64,000 nt of DNA from Labrenzia sp. DG1229 (lineage in GTDB: Bacteria; Pseudomonadota; Alphaproteobacteria; Rhizobiales; Stappiaceae), in NCBI RefSeq assembly GCF_000521215.1, contig NZ_KI928941.1, positions 1-64,000 on the forward strand. The letters run 5' to 3'. The position numbers and the translations under genes were made by a program. Position 1 is the first letter of the stretch; each line of letters opens with the position of its first letter. The notes beneath the pieces are model-generated. The model was not told the origin of the DNA, did no database searches, and saw nothing but the letters and a program-made list of their open reading frames with translations. Shown here in pieces: positions 37,010-45,478 of this stretch.

Positions 37010-37689
37010 CCGTCTTTCGCCGACGCCTTCAATGCGGCAAGGCGTTCAGAGACCCTGTTCTTGCGGGCAAGGTCTTCCAGCTCGGCAAGTTTGGTTGCGT
37101 CGGCCTTGTCGCTCGAAAGTCCACCGGGCAGGCCGGTCGCGTTCTGCATGACACGGTCAAATGCCTGTTCCGCCTTGCGGGTCTTGCCTTCGACACTGTC
37201 CTTTGGAGCCGCAACTCCTGCTGCTGCACTGTCCGACGCGCTTTGTTGCTGGGAACGGCGGAAGTTGACCAGTTCCGCTTCCATCTCGCGCTTGCGTGCC
37301 TGGAGAGCGCTCACATAGCCCTCCAGTTCCTTTTCTTCCCGACTGGCATCTGCGACCGCGGACTCCAGAACCGGAATTTGCACTTCAAGATCAAGCTGGC
37401 GCGCAATGGCCGCTTCCGCGAGATCGTCCCGCCCTTCTTTCACCGCCAGGGCAATCTGACCCTGCAGCTCTTCGTGACGTGTTGTGGTTTCCCCAAGCCG
37501 GGTGTTTGCAAGGTGCTTGTTCGCCAAGACACCGGCCAATTCATCACGGACCTGATCGACGGCCCGGTCCACTTCCCGGATTGCCTCTTCCATGACGGTT
37601 TCGGGGGAAGTGTTTTCAATGGAGTCCACCAACTGGTTCACACCGCCGGAGACCAGACGCTTGACGCGTGTTACGAGACCTTCTGCCAT
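37006..37689 (-). CDS. PspA/IM30 family protein
   Basis: 227 residues, almost wholly coiled coil, beginning MAEGLVTRVKRLVSGGVNQLVDS with an amphipathic N-terminal helix. PspA/IM30 proteins bind the inner face of a stressed inner membrane, form ESCRT-III-like assemblies and preserve proton motive force. The start is set by a double GGAAGG ribosome binding site. As first gene of the pspA-yqiJ-yqiK-type unit, it suggests the whole operon responds to envelope stress. No PspF/PspB/PspC is adjacent, so control differs from enteric bacteria. Confidence 0.9.
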   Translation of the reverse strand: MAEGLVTRVKRLVSGGVNQLVDSIENTSPETVMEEAIREVDRAVDQVRDELAGVLANKHLANTRLGETTTRHEELQGQIALAVKEGRDDLAEAAIARQLDLEVQIPVLESAVADASREEKELEGYVSALQARKREMEAELVNFRRSQQQSASDSAAAGVAAPKDSVEGKTRKAEQAFDRVMQNATGLPGGLSSDKADATKLAELEDLARKNRVSERLAALKASAKDG

Positions 37690-37734
37690 CTTTCCTTCCT
37701 TTCCGTTCCACTTCTCAAAAAATTCAAATAATAC

Positions 37735-37751
37735 GGTATCGGACCGATACC
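37735..37751. promoter_or_regulatory. Palindrome in the PspA-operon leader
   Basis: A perfect inverted repeat GGTATCG-GAC-CGATACC, about 45 bases before the PspA-like start. It may be an operator for the stress operon; alternatively, since on the minus strand it is followed by GTATTATTTGAATTTTTT, it could work as a terminator for the upstream ribbon-helix-helix-like gene. Confidence 0.45.
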
Positions 37752-37841
37752 CCCGACGACGGGATGGTGCGCCTGTTACTGCTGCACGGTTTCGGTGTTT
37801 CACCGCGTCCCGCACAGCGATCATTTGCCTATTCAGACCCG

Positions 37842-38348
37842 CTAGTCCTTGGTCTGGCGCCTTTGATCCAGCAGCCGCGCAACTTCAAGAATGGGCTCAA
37901 GACGCCTGTCCATAAGCGCCGGATCGTAGGTGCGGCTCGGGGTGGTCAGTCCGAGGTCAAAGATCTCCTCGATCAATGAAAACAGCTCCGCGGACAACGC
38001 TGCCTCGAATTTTACCAGATCCTGTTCTCCCTGTTCCGGTCCCGGCGCCGATGCGATGAGTTCCGCCATCATTTCCGGCAATCGCTCATACAGTTTCATG
38101 ACAAGATCGGATCTGATCCCGATTTCCCTTTGTAACTGCCGAAGCCCCTTCTCGGCCGGCCGCGCCATTGTGCGGAGCAGATCCTCACAAGCCTCGACAT
38201 CCTGAACACCTTCTTCGCGTTCCCGCGCTGCCTTCAGAATTTCCCGCATCTTGTCGCTTGGGGTTCTGGCACCCTGAACCTCGTAACCCGCCAGGAACGA
38301 GACATCGTCATCGCTGAGCCTGACACTTATCGGAATACTCTTTGGCAT
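37842..38348 (-). CDS. Ribbon-helix-helix-like protein of unknown function
   Basis: 168 residues. The N terminus (IPISVRLSDDDVSFL, then TPSDKMREILKAARERE) looks like the strand-helix-helix DNA-binding fold of Arc/MetJ-type regulators. The rest is helical (LRQLQREIGIRSDLVMKLYERLPEMM) with no recognised domain, longer than a simple antitoxin. No toxin gene is adjacent. The ATG at 38348 is chosen over a start at 38360. Upstream sits a set of AAACGAA repeats that may be its operator. It reads towards the PspA operon, about 150 bases downstream. Confidence 0.75.
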   Translation of the reverse strand: MPKSIPISVRLSDDDVSFLAGYEVQGARTPSDKMREILKAAREREEGVQDVEACEDLLRTMARPAEKGLRQLQREIGIRSDLVMKLYERLPEMMAELIASAPGPEQGEQDLVKFEAALSAELFSLIEEIFDLGLTTPSRTYDPALMDRRLEPILEVARLLDQRRQTKD

Positions 38349-38365
38349 GCGCGTCACCAATTGTC

Positions 38366-38412
38366 TTCGTTTGCATCTATTCGTTTACATTTGTATTCAA
38401 AAGTTTTCGTTT
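38366..38412 (-). promoter_or_regulatory. Three AAACGAA repeats upstream of the ribbon-helix-helix-like gene
   Basis: On the transcribed strand the heptamer AAACGAA occurs at 38366-38372, 38380-38386 and 38406-38412 (starts spaced 14 and 26 bases), all just upstream of the gene's ATG at 38348. Repeated short sites next to a gene for a ribbon-helix-helix protein are the usual pattern of autoregulation. Confidence 0.45.
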
Positions 38413-38620
38413 GTCAAGAAAAATCGACCGTTGAGTGTATTTTACGCCCCATGCACCTGACCCTTTAACGCTGTGCATTCAAGGCAAAAGCAAACTATTT
38501 TTGAAAAACAGCCCCTACGGTTTCCAACTGCACAGGCGCAATCATGTGCGCAATAGCCTTGCGTCACCACGTTGCCAGCCTGCGAAATGCCCAGGTTCTC
38601 GCGGAAAAGGGCGGGGAGAT

Positions 38621-39466
38621 TCAGATGTCGCTTGCAAGCCGCGACACGAATTCCCCGGCTTCATGCGAACGGACCACCGCGTGGCGTACAAGGTCGTCGA
38701 AATGGCCCGCGAAAAGCTGCACGTGGCGGGTGTTTGAAAATGCGAGGTATCTCTGTCCGAGATAAAGCGCGGCCCATTTCTGGCCGAATACCGTGAAAGG
38801 TGAGGAATAGCGATCTGTTGCGCCAAAGAGATGAAGCCGCAATGAAGGATAAAGGTCCGACAGGCTTTTGCCCATCACTTCAAGCTGTTCCCGGCGTTCT
38901 TCGGGCGAAAGTCCGGACCAGAGTCCCTCTCCCCGTGCAAATCCTTCCAGTGCTTCGCGGGAAAGGGCAATTTCCATGTCCGATTCTGCCCTGTGCAGCA
39001 ACGCTCGCTGGTCCCGTGTTCCGGTGATCGCCTGATCCGCCGTGCGTAAAGTTTCCCCCGCATATTCATAAGCCAGGACTGCTTCGGTCTTCAAAACGTC
39101 AGGCAGGTTGGCTGGAACATGACGGATCTTGGCGCCAACAGCGTCGCGGTACCAAGCCAGAAGGTGCTCATCGACCGGGTGCCGGTCGGTTTCTGCTATC
39201 TGGACAGCCTGATCCAGAATTTCCGCCGCGGCTCCCCGGTGCGTGGACAATCCCAAAAGCCAGTCCGCCGACACGCCGAGCGCAGTTGCGATCGCCGCAA
39301 GCGCCTGACCGTTCGGCAAACGCGGCGCATCTTCCGACAAGAGCTGCGACACTGTCGACCGGTCCAGAAGCGCCCCGCGCGCCAGATCGCTGCGGTTCAT
39401 GTCCCGGCTGCGGATCGCGTCGGAAAGGCGTTCACGAAAGAGTTCTGCGCGTTCTCGTTTGTCCAT
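38621..39466 (-). CDS. XRE family transcriptional regulator
   Basis: 281 residues with an N-terminal XRE helix-turn-helix (SDLARGALLDRSTVSQLLSED and the following NGQALAAIATALGVSADWLLGL) and a C-terminal region of about 190 residues that may bind a ligand or mediate oligomerisation but is not recognised. The final segment (SSPFTVFGQKWAALYLGQRYLAF) suggests a compact sensor domain. The regulator stands alone, so the targets are unknown; the upstream gap has no clear ribosome binding site. Confidence 0.85.
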   Translation of the reverse strand: MDKRERAELFRERLSDAIRSRDMNRSDLARGALLDRSTVSQLLSEDAPRLPNGQALAAIATALGVSADWLLGLSTHRGAAAEILDQAVQIAETDRHPVDEHLLAWYRDAVGAKIRHVPANLPDVLKTEAVLAYEYAGETLRTADQAITGTRDQRALLHRAESDMEIALSREALEGFARGEGLWSGLSPEERREQLEVMGKSLSDLYPSLRLHLFGATDRYSSPFTVFGQKWAALYLGQRYLAFSNTRHVQLFAGHFDDLVRHAVVRSHEAGEFVSRLASDI

Positions 39467-39736
39467 GCGGGAGTATTGTGACCCTTCTTTCGAAAAATCA
39501 ACAAGTTGCAGATCAAAATCACCGAAATATCCGAATTAGCTGCGGAAGCAATTGTTCGAACCCGTGTTGGGAGACGGTAAGGACACCACATGGCTAGAAG
39601 AAGAGTTTTTTCGGCGTTTCGAGGTGCATTAACGCGACATGACGACAGAATATGCGCTCGAACAGTCGCACCTCAAGGTCGTCTTGCAGCGCCGATAGTG
39701 CCGCTCCTGTGCGCCGAACAACGGGGTCTCTACAAG

Positions 39737-41620
39737 TTATTCTGCCGCATTGAGTGCCAGAAAACCGCCGGATTGCCGTTCCCAAAGCACTGCATAAAGT
39801 CCACCGAGTGCCAGGAGATCGCGATGACTTCCCTCCTCGACGACCCTGCCTTTGTCCATGACCACAAGACGATCCATCGCAGCGATTGTCGACAGGCGGT
39901 GCGCGACGGCCAGGGTGGTCCGCCCCTCCATCATCCGGGCGAGATTTTGCTGAATGGCAAGCTCTGCCTCGCTGTCGAGTGCAGACGTCGCCTCGTCCAG
40001 AATCAGGATCGGTGCGTTTTTCAACAATACCCTGGCGATCGTGATGCGCTGACGCTGACCGCCGGAAAGCTTGACACCCCTGTCGCCGACATGTGCATCG
40101 AGCCCTGTTCGACCCTTGCTGTCTTTTTGCTCATCAATGAACTCCAGCGCCTCCGAAGCCTTTGCGACCGCCCGGATTTCGTCATCACCCGCATCCGGCT
40201 TGCCATAACGGATGTTGTCACGGATCGACCTGTTGAGCAGCGAGATGTCCTGTGTGACGACGCCGATCTGACTGCGGAGCGAAGCCTGGGTCACGTCCCG
40301 TATGTCCTGTTCGTCAATCGAGATACTGCCGCTCGTTACATCCCGCAAGCGCATGAGCAGGGAAATGACCGTCGACTTGCCTGCCCCCGACAGGCCCACC
40401 AGTCCGACACGTTCCCCTGACTCAATGGTCAGATTGAAAGCTTCAAGAATCGGCTTTCGATCCTTGTGATAGGCAAAAGAAACATTCTCGAAGCTGATCC
40501 GGCCCTTTGTCACGTCCAGCACCGAGGCACCCGACCGGTCGGTGATCTCCGGCCGGCTGGTCATGATAGGCATCGCGTCCTTGATGGTTCCCAGCGTGCT
40601 GGTGATGGACTGGCCGACGCCGATGAACCTTGAAGAAGCTGCCGACAGGGATCTGGTGACCGTCAGTCCCGCAACGAAATCGCCGATCGACACCCACCCG
40701 CCAGTCATGCCCCAGAAGCCGATGGCCACGACCGCCAGGATCATCAGCACGTTGAGGAAATAGACACTGCTGTCGGTCAGGATATAGGACCGGTTTTCGC
40801 TATGCCTGGTATCGATCGTTTCGCCAATGACCTTGCGGATCGCTCCCGCCTCGGAATCTTCGGCGGCGAAAAGCTTCACCATCGCGATATTGGAATAGAC
40901 ATCCGTCATGGCGCCGGTTGCGCGCGAGTTGGCAGCAGCCACCTTGGCGGATCGTTGCATATAGGTCGGGATAGCCAACCAGGCGACAAGTGAATTGGCC
41001 ACTATCCAGACCAAAACCGGTATCGCCAACGGCCATGACAATGCCAACAGCAGCAGGAACGAACCGCCGAACTGGATTACAAGATAGGGGATCGTCTCGA
41101 TCGCCAGCATCATCTGCCGGTGAACCGACATCGTCACCTGGGCAATACGCGAGGCCACCTGCCCGGCAAACGTGTCTTCAAAAAAGGCAAGGTCCTGGGC
41201 CTCGACGGCCTTGTGCGCCTGCCAGCGCATCGCTGCCGGCAACAGAATGCGCACAGTTTGAAATGCAAATGTCTGGCGCAAAAGAAACGCCAAGGGGTCC
41301 ACGATCACAAAGAGAACGAAAAAGCCCGCGAGCACCCAGCCATGTCCGCGCAGAAACACCGCTGCTCCTCCCGACGTGACACCATCGACAACGTAGGCTA
41401 TCGCCCAGATGCCGGCGAGACCAAGAACGGCGGAGATCATCGCCAGCGCCGACACGATCACGAGTTGCCGTCGGAACATCTTGGCAAAATGCCAAACAAG
41501 CAGAAGTGGCCCCTGGTCGGGCAGAGGATCTACTGGCAGGTCAAGCGGCTTCAGGTGTGTTTCAAAAGGCCGGAAGTACCTGTCAATCAACCCGGCCAAC
41601 AGCGGTCTGGCAAACGCCAC
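39737..41620 (-). CDS. ABC exporter, fused permease and ATPase
   Basis: A 627-residue half-transporter of the ABCB/MsbA type. The membrane domain (about 50-340, six helices) is followed by an ATPase domain (about 370-610) with Walker A GLSGAGKST, signature LSGGQRQR, Walker B ILILDEATSALD and switch AVAHRLSTI. It would act as a dimer. The GTG at 41620 follows GGGAG/AAGG. The regulator gene with a Fe-S-type cysteine cluster is 46 bases upstream in the same direction, so the two are likely co-transcribed and the exporter may be linked to iron or redox stress. The substrate is unknown. Confidence 0.92.
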   Translation of the reverse strand: MAFARPLLAGLIDRYFRPFETHLKPLDLPVDPLPDQGPLLLVWHFAKMFRRQLVIVSALAMISAVLGLAGIWAIAYVVDGVTSGGAAVFLRGHGWVLAGFFVLFVIVDPLAFLLRQTFAFQTVRILLPAAMRWQAHKAVEAQDLAFFEDTFAGQVASRIAQVTMSVHRQMMLAIETIPYLVIQFGGSFLLLLALSWPLAIPVLVWIVANSLVAWLAIPTYMQRSAKVAAANSRATGAMTDVYSNIAMVKLFAAEDSEAGAIRKVIGETIDTRHSENRSYILTDSSVYFLNVLMILAVVAIGFWGMTGGWVSIGDFVAGLTVTRSLSAASSRFIGVGQSITSTLGTIKDAMPIMTSRPEITDRSGASVLDVTKGRISFENVSFAYHKDRKPILEAFNLTIESGERVGLVGLSGAGKSTVISLLMRLRDVTSGSISIDEQDIRDVTQASLRSQIGVVTQDISLLNRSIRDNIRYGKPDAGDDEIRAVAKASEALEFIDEQKDSKGRTGLDAHVGDRGVKLSGGQRQRITIARVLLKNAPILILDEATSALDSEAELAIQQNLARMMEGRTTLAVAHRLSTIAAMDRLVVMDKGRVVEEGSHRDLLALGGLYAVLWERQSGGFLALNAAE

Positions 41621-41666
41621 GCCTTACACTCCCGAATTCAGTAAACGGAAAACTGCGTCCCCTTGG

Positions 41667-42299
41667 TCAGGAACCAACCTGCGGTTTGATCCTGTACATA
41701 CAACGACGGTCTCCGGACAATAGATGTTCGACACGCTCAACGGCCACATCCGGTCCCAGAACATCCCTGAACAGTCTCAGTTCCGAGCGACAAAATCCCT
41801 GGCAGGCTGTTGCGGCGGCACAAATCGAACAGTGGTTTTCAACCAGAAGAAAATCGTCATCATCCCGAATCACTTCAGCCATATAGCCTTCGCGGCTGCG
41901 CAATTCAGCAAGCACTTCAACCCTGTCAGGCAGATCGGTCAGATCGGCCAGAGCCTCGGAATAGGACTGTCGGGTTTTTGCTTCGCGATGCGTGATAAGC
42001 TTTTCCAGACCGTCATCTCCGTATAGATCGCTAAGGCCGCTCAAAAGACCCACAATCAACGTCGAGTGACTGTCCGGGAATTGCTGATGTCCCGCGGATG
42101 TCAGATCCCAGATCCTTTTGGGGCGGCCCACAGACCCCTTCACGTCTTCAAAATCCACCAGTCCATCCTGGTGCAATCCATCAAGATGCTGCCTCACGGC
42201 GACGGACGTGACGCTGAGGTCCTGGGCCAGGTCCGCGGCAGTCTGCGGACCGGCGGACTTCAAGGCATTTAACAATCGTGTTCGGGTGCGATCAGCCAT
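41667..42299 (-). CDS. Winged-helix regulator with cysteine cluster (SufR-like)
   Basis: 210 residues. The N-terminal winged helix (TAADLAQDLSVTSVAVRQHLD, then GSVGRPKRIWDLT) is of the DeoR/ArsR-like type found in SufR relatives. The C-terminal part holds a cysteine cluster, Cys157, Cys160, Cys166 and Cys170 (ENHCSICAAATACQGFC), plus Cys200 in GDRRCMYRI, which probably binds a metal or iron-sulphur cluster. The spacing differs from cyanobacterial SufR, so the exact cofactor is uncertain. It lies directly upstream of the ABC exporter. Confidence 0.88.
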   Translation of the reverse strand: MADRTRTRLLNALKSAGPQTAADLAQDLSVTSVAVRQHLDGLHQDGLVDFEDVKGSVGRPKRIWDLTSAGHQQFPDSHSTLIVGLLSGLSDLYGDDGLEKLITHREAKTRQSYSEALADLTDLPDRVEVLAELRSREGYMAEVIRDDDDFLLVENHCSICAAATACQGFCRSELRLFRDVLGPDVAVERVEHLLSGDRRCMYRIKPQVGS

Positions 42300-42680
42300 G
42301 TGTTCAATATAGGGTCAAACGAACATAAAAAAATAGATCTCTTATCTTATTGTGAACTCTGCCCACGCGAGATGGTTCGGCAAGACAGACGAATAACAGT
42401 CCTGCCTCGACACCCAAGTGAAAAAGCCCCATTTAATTAACTGCTTGCCGGATCCACTCGACTGTCCGGATTGCAACGCTCGAGCACTTGAACTCGCAGA
42501 GCAAAATTCGGCCTCAACGAAGCGGATCTTCCAATTCTATCTCAGAGTTCTGTTCGTTTTATCAGCTGTTTTGAAACAACATCATATGCTTGATAATATT
42601 GTTGTGCCGATGCGCCAATTTCCCGCCCTAACTGTTCTTTTAGTTTCTTCAATATAAAAACAAATAAAGTGGAGGGAATG
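42300..42680. other. Intergenic region between the regulator and the GGDEF-EAL gene
   Basis: 381 bases, AT-rich at both ends, holding the divergent promoters. A plus-strand frame of 79 codons (42418-42657) begins with a GTG and includes a CXXC, but has no ribosome binding site and looks composed of random residues; it is not called. GGAGGGA at 42671-42677 is the ribosome binding site of the next gene. Confidence 0.5.
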
Positions 42681-44678
42681 ATGGACAAGATCAGGGCTTT
42701 CCTGAGATGGATGATGATCGATCCCCGTCATCCCGAAATCGCTCAGGCTCAGTACAACGAGCTGAAAACCCAGATTCCATCGCTCTATGCGCTCCTGATG
42801 GTCAATGCGATTGCCGTTGCCTATACGCATTACGATGTTGCGCCCGTTTATCTGACCGTCGGTGTCCTCGTGCCGATGCTTGTGCTGACATCGATTCGGA
42901 TGATCGCCTGGTTGCGCGCCAGCCGGATTACACCGGGGCCGGATGAAGCCATCCGGAAGATGCGTCAGACCGTGGTGCTCGGCAGTCTCATGGCCGTGAT
43001 ATACATATCGTGGTCACTCAGTCTTGACGGATATGGGGGACCTGAAGAAAGAGGTCATGTAGCCCTTTTCATCGCCATTACGGTGATCGGATGCATATTC
43101 TGCCTGATGAACCTGCCTCAGGCTGCGCTGGCCGTCATGTTCATCGTAACGGTTCCTTACCTCATCTATTACATGCGGCAGGATCAGGATGTCTATTTTG
43201 CCATTGCGATGAATATTTTTCTGGTCTGCCTTGTCGTCCTCCAGGTGTTGATCAGCGGTTACAACGGCTTTTGCAAACTTGTCAGGTCGCAGGCGGATCT
43301 CGCCGTCAAACAAAGGGAAACGGAGCAGCTCAACGCTGAAAATGAACGGCTTGCCCAGACCGATGCTCTTACGGATCTGCCAAACCGGCGACATTTCTTC
43401 AACCGGGTCGAAGCCCTCATCAAATGCGCGGCAGGGTCAAAGCGGGAATTTGCGGTCGGCGTGATCGATCTCGACCGGTTCAAACCTGTGAACGACACCT
43501 ACGGTCACAAGGCGGGCGACCATCTGTTGATGGCTGTCGGTCACCGATTGAAATCGTTGGAGCTTGAAAATGTGGAAATCTGCCGCCTCGGTGGTGACGA
43601 ATTCGGCTTTCTCTTCCTGGGGAACCTGGAGGATGCGGCAAGGACAGGTCAGGAAATCTGCGATCGCGTCAGCGCTCCTTATCGCATCGGAGACATGAAC
43701 CTGACGGTTGGCGCCTCCTGCGGCATCGCTTCCTACCCGGAAGCAGGCAAGACGGCTCATGCGCTCTTTGATCGCTCAGACTATGCTCTCTACAATTCCA
43801 AAACCACATCGCGTGGCCACACAACGGTATATTCGGAAGAGCACGAAGCTCGCATCCGATCCGAACGCGCCATCGAAGGAGCCTTGCAGAACGCGGATTT
43901 CGACGCCGAATTTCAGGTCTACTTCCAGCCGGTTGTTTCACTTCCCGCTCGGATCATTGTCGGCTTTGAAGCACTTGCCAGATGGCACAGTCCCGTGCTG
44001 GACATGGTTCCCCCCGACAGATTCATCGCAGTTGCCGAAAGAACCGGCCAGATCAACCGGCTTACGCTTTCCCTTTTCGACAAGGCACTTCGACAAATCT
44101 GCGAACTTCCTGGGGATCTGTGTCTGTCTTTCAATCTTTCGGCGCAAGATATCACTTCACCGGAGACTGCACGTACGCTTCTTGAAACGATCGAGCGTCA
44201 CGGCATCAATCCGAAACTGATCACCTTTGAAATTACCGAAACGTCTGTAATAGGCAGCTACGAGACTGCCAAAACTTGCCTTCAGACGCTCCGCGGCGCC
44301 GGCGTAAAGCTTGCGCTCGATGACTTCGGAACCGGCTATTCAAGCCTTGGTTATCTGCATCGCTTGCCGATCGACTGCGTCAAGGTGGATCGAAGTTTCG
44401 TCGCAGACATACACGACCCGGTCGCAAGCGGCGTCATCACGTCGATCATCAACTTGTGCCGCACAATGGATTTGCTTTGTATCGTGGAAGGCGTGGAGGA
44501 CAGAAACCAACTCGATCTGTTGTCAGCTCTTCGCTGTAACCTTGTACAGGGATTTCATTTCGCGCAGCCCTTGCCGTTTGACGAGATTGTCGACAGCATG
44601 CGTGCGAATGGCACAGTCGCCGGTCTCCCGCTGTCCAGCACGGACGGGCTGGAAGAACTGAGGCTTACCGGCGCCTGA
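42681..44678 (+). CDS. GGDEF-EAL domain cyclic-di-GMP protein
   Basis: 665 residues. An N-terminal membrane region of about six helices (about 35-205) leads into a GGDEF domain with the active-site motif RLGGDEFGFLF and an EAL domain with GFEALARW, EITETSVIG, DDFGTGYSSLGYL and EGVED. Both catalytic motifs are intact, so it could either make or degrade c-di-GMP, with one activity probably dominating in vivo. The ATG at 42681 is best spaced from GGAGGGA. A neighbouring chemoreceptor at 54-56 kb ends in a PilZ-like domain. Confidence 0.93.
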   Translation: MDKIRAFLRWMMIDPRHPEIAQAQYNELKTQIPSLYALLMVNAIAVAYTHYDVAPVYLTVGVLVPMLVLTSIRMIAWLRASRITPGPDEAIRKMRQTVVLGSLMAVIYISWSLSLDGYGGPEERGHVALFIAITVIGCIFCLMNLPQAALAVMFIVTVPYLIYYMRQDQDVYFAIAMNIFLVCLVVLQVLISGYNGFCKLVRSQADLAVKQRETEQLNAENERLAQTDALTDLPNRRHFFNRVEALIKCAAGSKREFAVGVIDLDRFKPVNDTYGHKAGDHLLMAVGHRLKSLELENVEICRLGGDEFGFLFLGNLEDAARTGQEICDRVSAPYRIGDMNLTVGASCGIASYPEAGKTAHALFDRSDYALYNSKTTSRGHTTVYSEEHEARIRSERAIEGALQNADFDAEFQVYFQPVVSLPARIIVGFEALARWHSPVLDMVPPDRFIAVAERTGQINRLTLSLFDKALRQICELPGDLCLSFNLSAQDITSPETARTLLETIERHGINPKLITFEITETSVIGSYETAKTCLQTLRGAGVKLALDDFGTGYSSLGYLHRLPIDCVKVDRSFVADIHDPVASGVITSIINLCRTMDLLCIVEGVEDRNQLDLLSALRCNLVQGFHFAQPLPFDEIVDSMRANGTVAGLPLSSTDGLEELRLTGA

Positions 44679-44722
44679 ATTTCGTCAGGTAAAAGCCGGA
44701 CCTGAACTCAAGAGAAATTGTC

Positions 44723-45043
44723 ATGACTGGCGGCACAAAACGACAAAAGGAAATGCGCAAGGCATTGCGGGCGTTGCTACCTCGGGTACCGATGCGTGAC
44801 GCCGAGGGGATCCTGTCCGTTGCGCTCGCCGGCCATTTGCGCCATCTGCCTCCGACAATTGCGCTCTGGCAGGCGACGACAAGTCATATCCGACATGAGC
44901 TCACCGAATATGATGCCCTTTTGGAAGAAGGGTATGACAGGGACTCGGCCCGGTTTTTCATTCTCGAATCGATGAATGAAACCCTGCGTGAATGGGGCTG
45001 CAACAGGGAAGTTGCAAACACGTCGGATGAAGTCATTTCCTAA
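44723..45043 (+). CDS. DUF2293 family small protein
   Basis: 106 residues matching DUF2293: ALRALLPRVPMRDAE, GHLRHLPPTIALW and the strongly conserved HELTEYDALLEEGYDRDSARF followed by EWGCNRE. The function is unknown. It follows the GGDEF-EAL gene by about 45 bases on the same strand. Its stop overlaps the stop of the convergent RidA-like gene by four bases (cTAA/TTAG). Confidence 0.9.
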   Translation: MTGGTKRQKEMRKALRALLPRVPMRDAEGILSVALAGHLRHLPPTIALWQATTSHIRHELTEYDALLEEGYDRDSARFFILESMNETLREWGCNREVANTSDEVIS

Positions 45044-45462
45044 GGCCGTTTTACTACCAGGTCGATCTCGACAAGCGCATCCAACGCCAGGCCGGTGACG
45101 CCGATACAGGTACGACCAGGGAGCTTGTCCGGAGGGAAGAACGACAGATAAGACTGGTTCATTTCCCGATAGTCCCGCTTGAATTCAGTCAGGTAAACTC
45201 TTGCGAACACTATATGTTCAAATCCAAGACCCACACCGGCCAGGACCAGTTTCAAGTTCTCCATCACCCTTGTTGTCTGCGCTGCAATACCCTCCGGCAA
45301 AGGCGCTTCCGGATCGTCCGGAAAGGTGGGCATCTGGCCGGTGACGTAGATCCAGCCATCGGCCTCTACGGCGTGCGAAAACGGGGCAACGGGCTGTGGG
45401 GCATTGCCGATCATGTGATGGATAGGTAGCACGATAGTCTCCACGAGGTTCAATCTGGTCAC
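45040..45462 (-). CDS. RidA family protein
   Basis: 140 residues of the RidA/YER057c family of enamine/imine deaminases, with VTGQMPTFPDDPEAP, the alpha-helical QTTRVMENLKLVL and the conserved arginine and glutamate near the C terminus (GRTCIGVTGLALDALVEIDL). Archetypal RidA is about 128 residues; here there is an N-terminal extension, and the true start may be the ATG at 45414 (MIGNAPQPVAPF). The gene is just downstream of the MOSC gene (17-base gap), so they may form an operon. Confidence 0.9.
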   Translation of the reverse strand: MTRLNLVETIVLPIHHMIGNAPQPVAPFSHAVEADGWIYVTGQMPTFPDDPEAPLPEGIAAQTTRVMENLKLVLAGVGLGFEHIVFARVYLTEFKRDYREMNQSYLSFFPPDKLPGRTCIGVTGLALDALVEIDLVVKRP

Positions 45463-45478
45463 TCACCAGACTACTCGT

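Noticed and set aside
38435-38737. 100-codon plus-strand frame between the ribbon-helix-helix-like and XRE genes
   Set aside because: Half of it is antisense to the XRE gene and it lacks a ribosome binding site.
42418-42657. 79-codon plus-strand frame upstream of the GGDEF-EAL gene
   Set aside because: GTG start without ribosome binding site, poor codon quality and no recognisable domain despite one CXXC.
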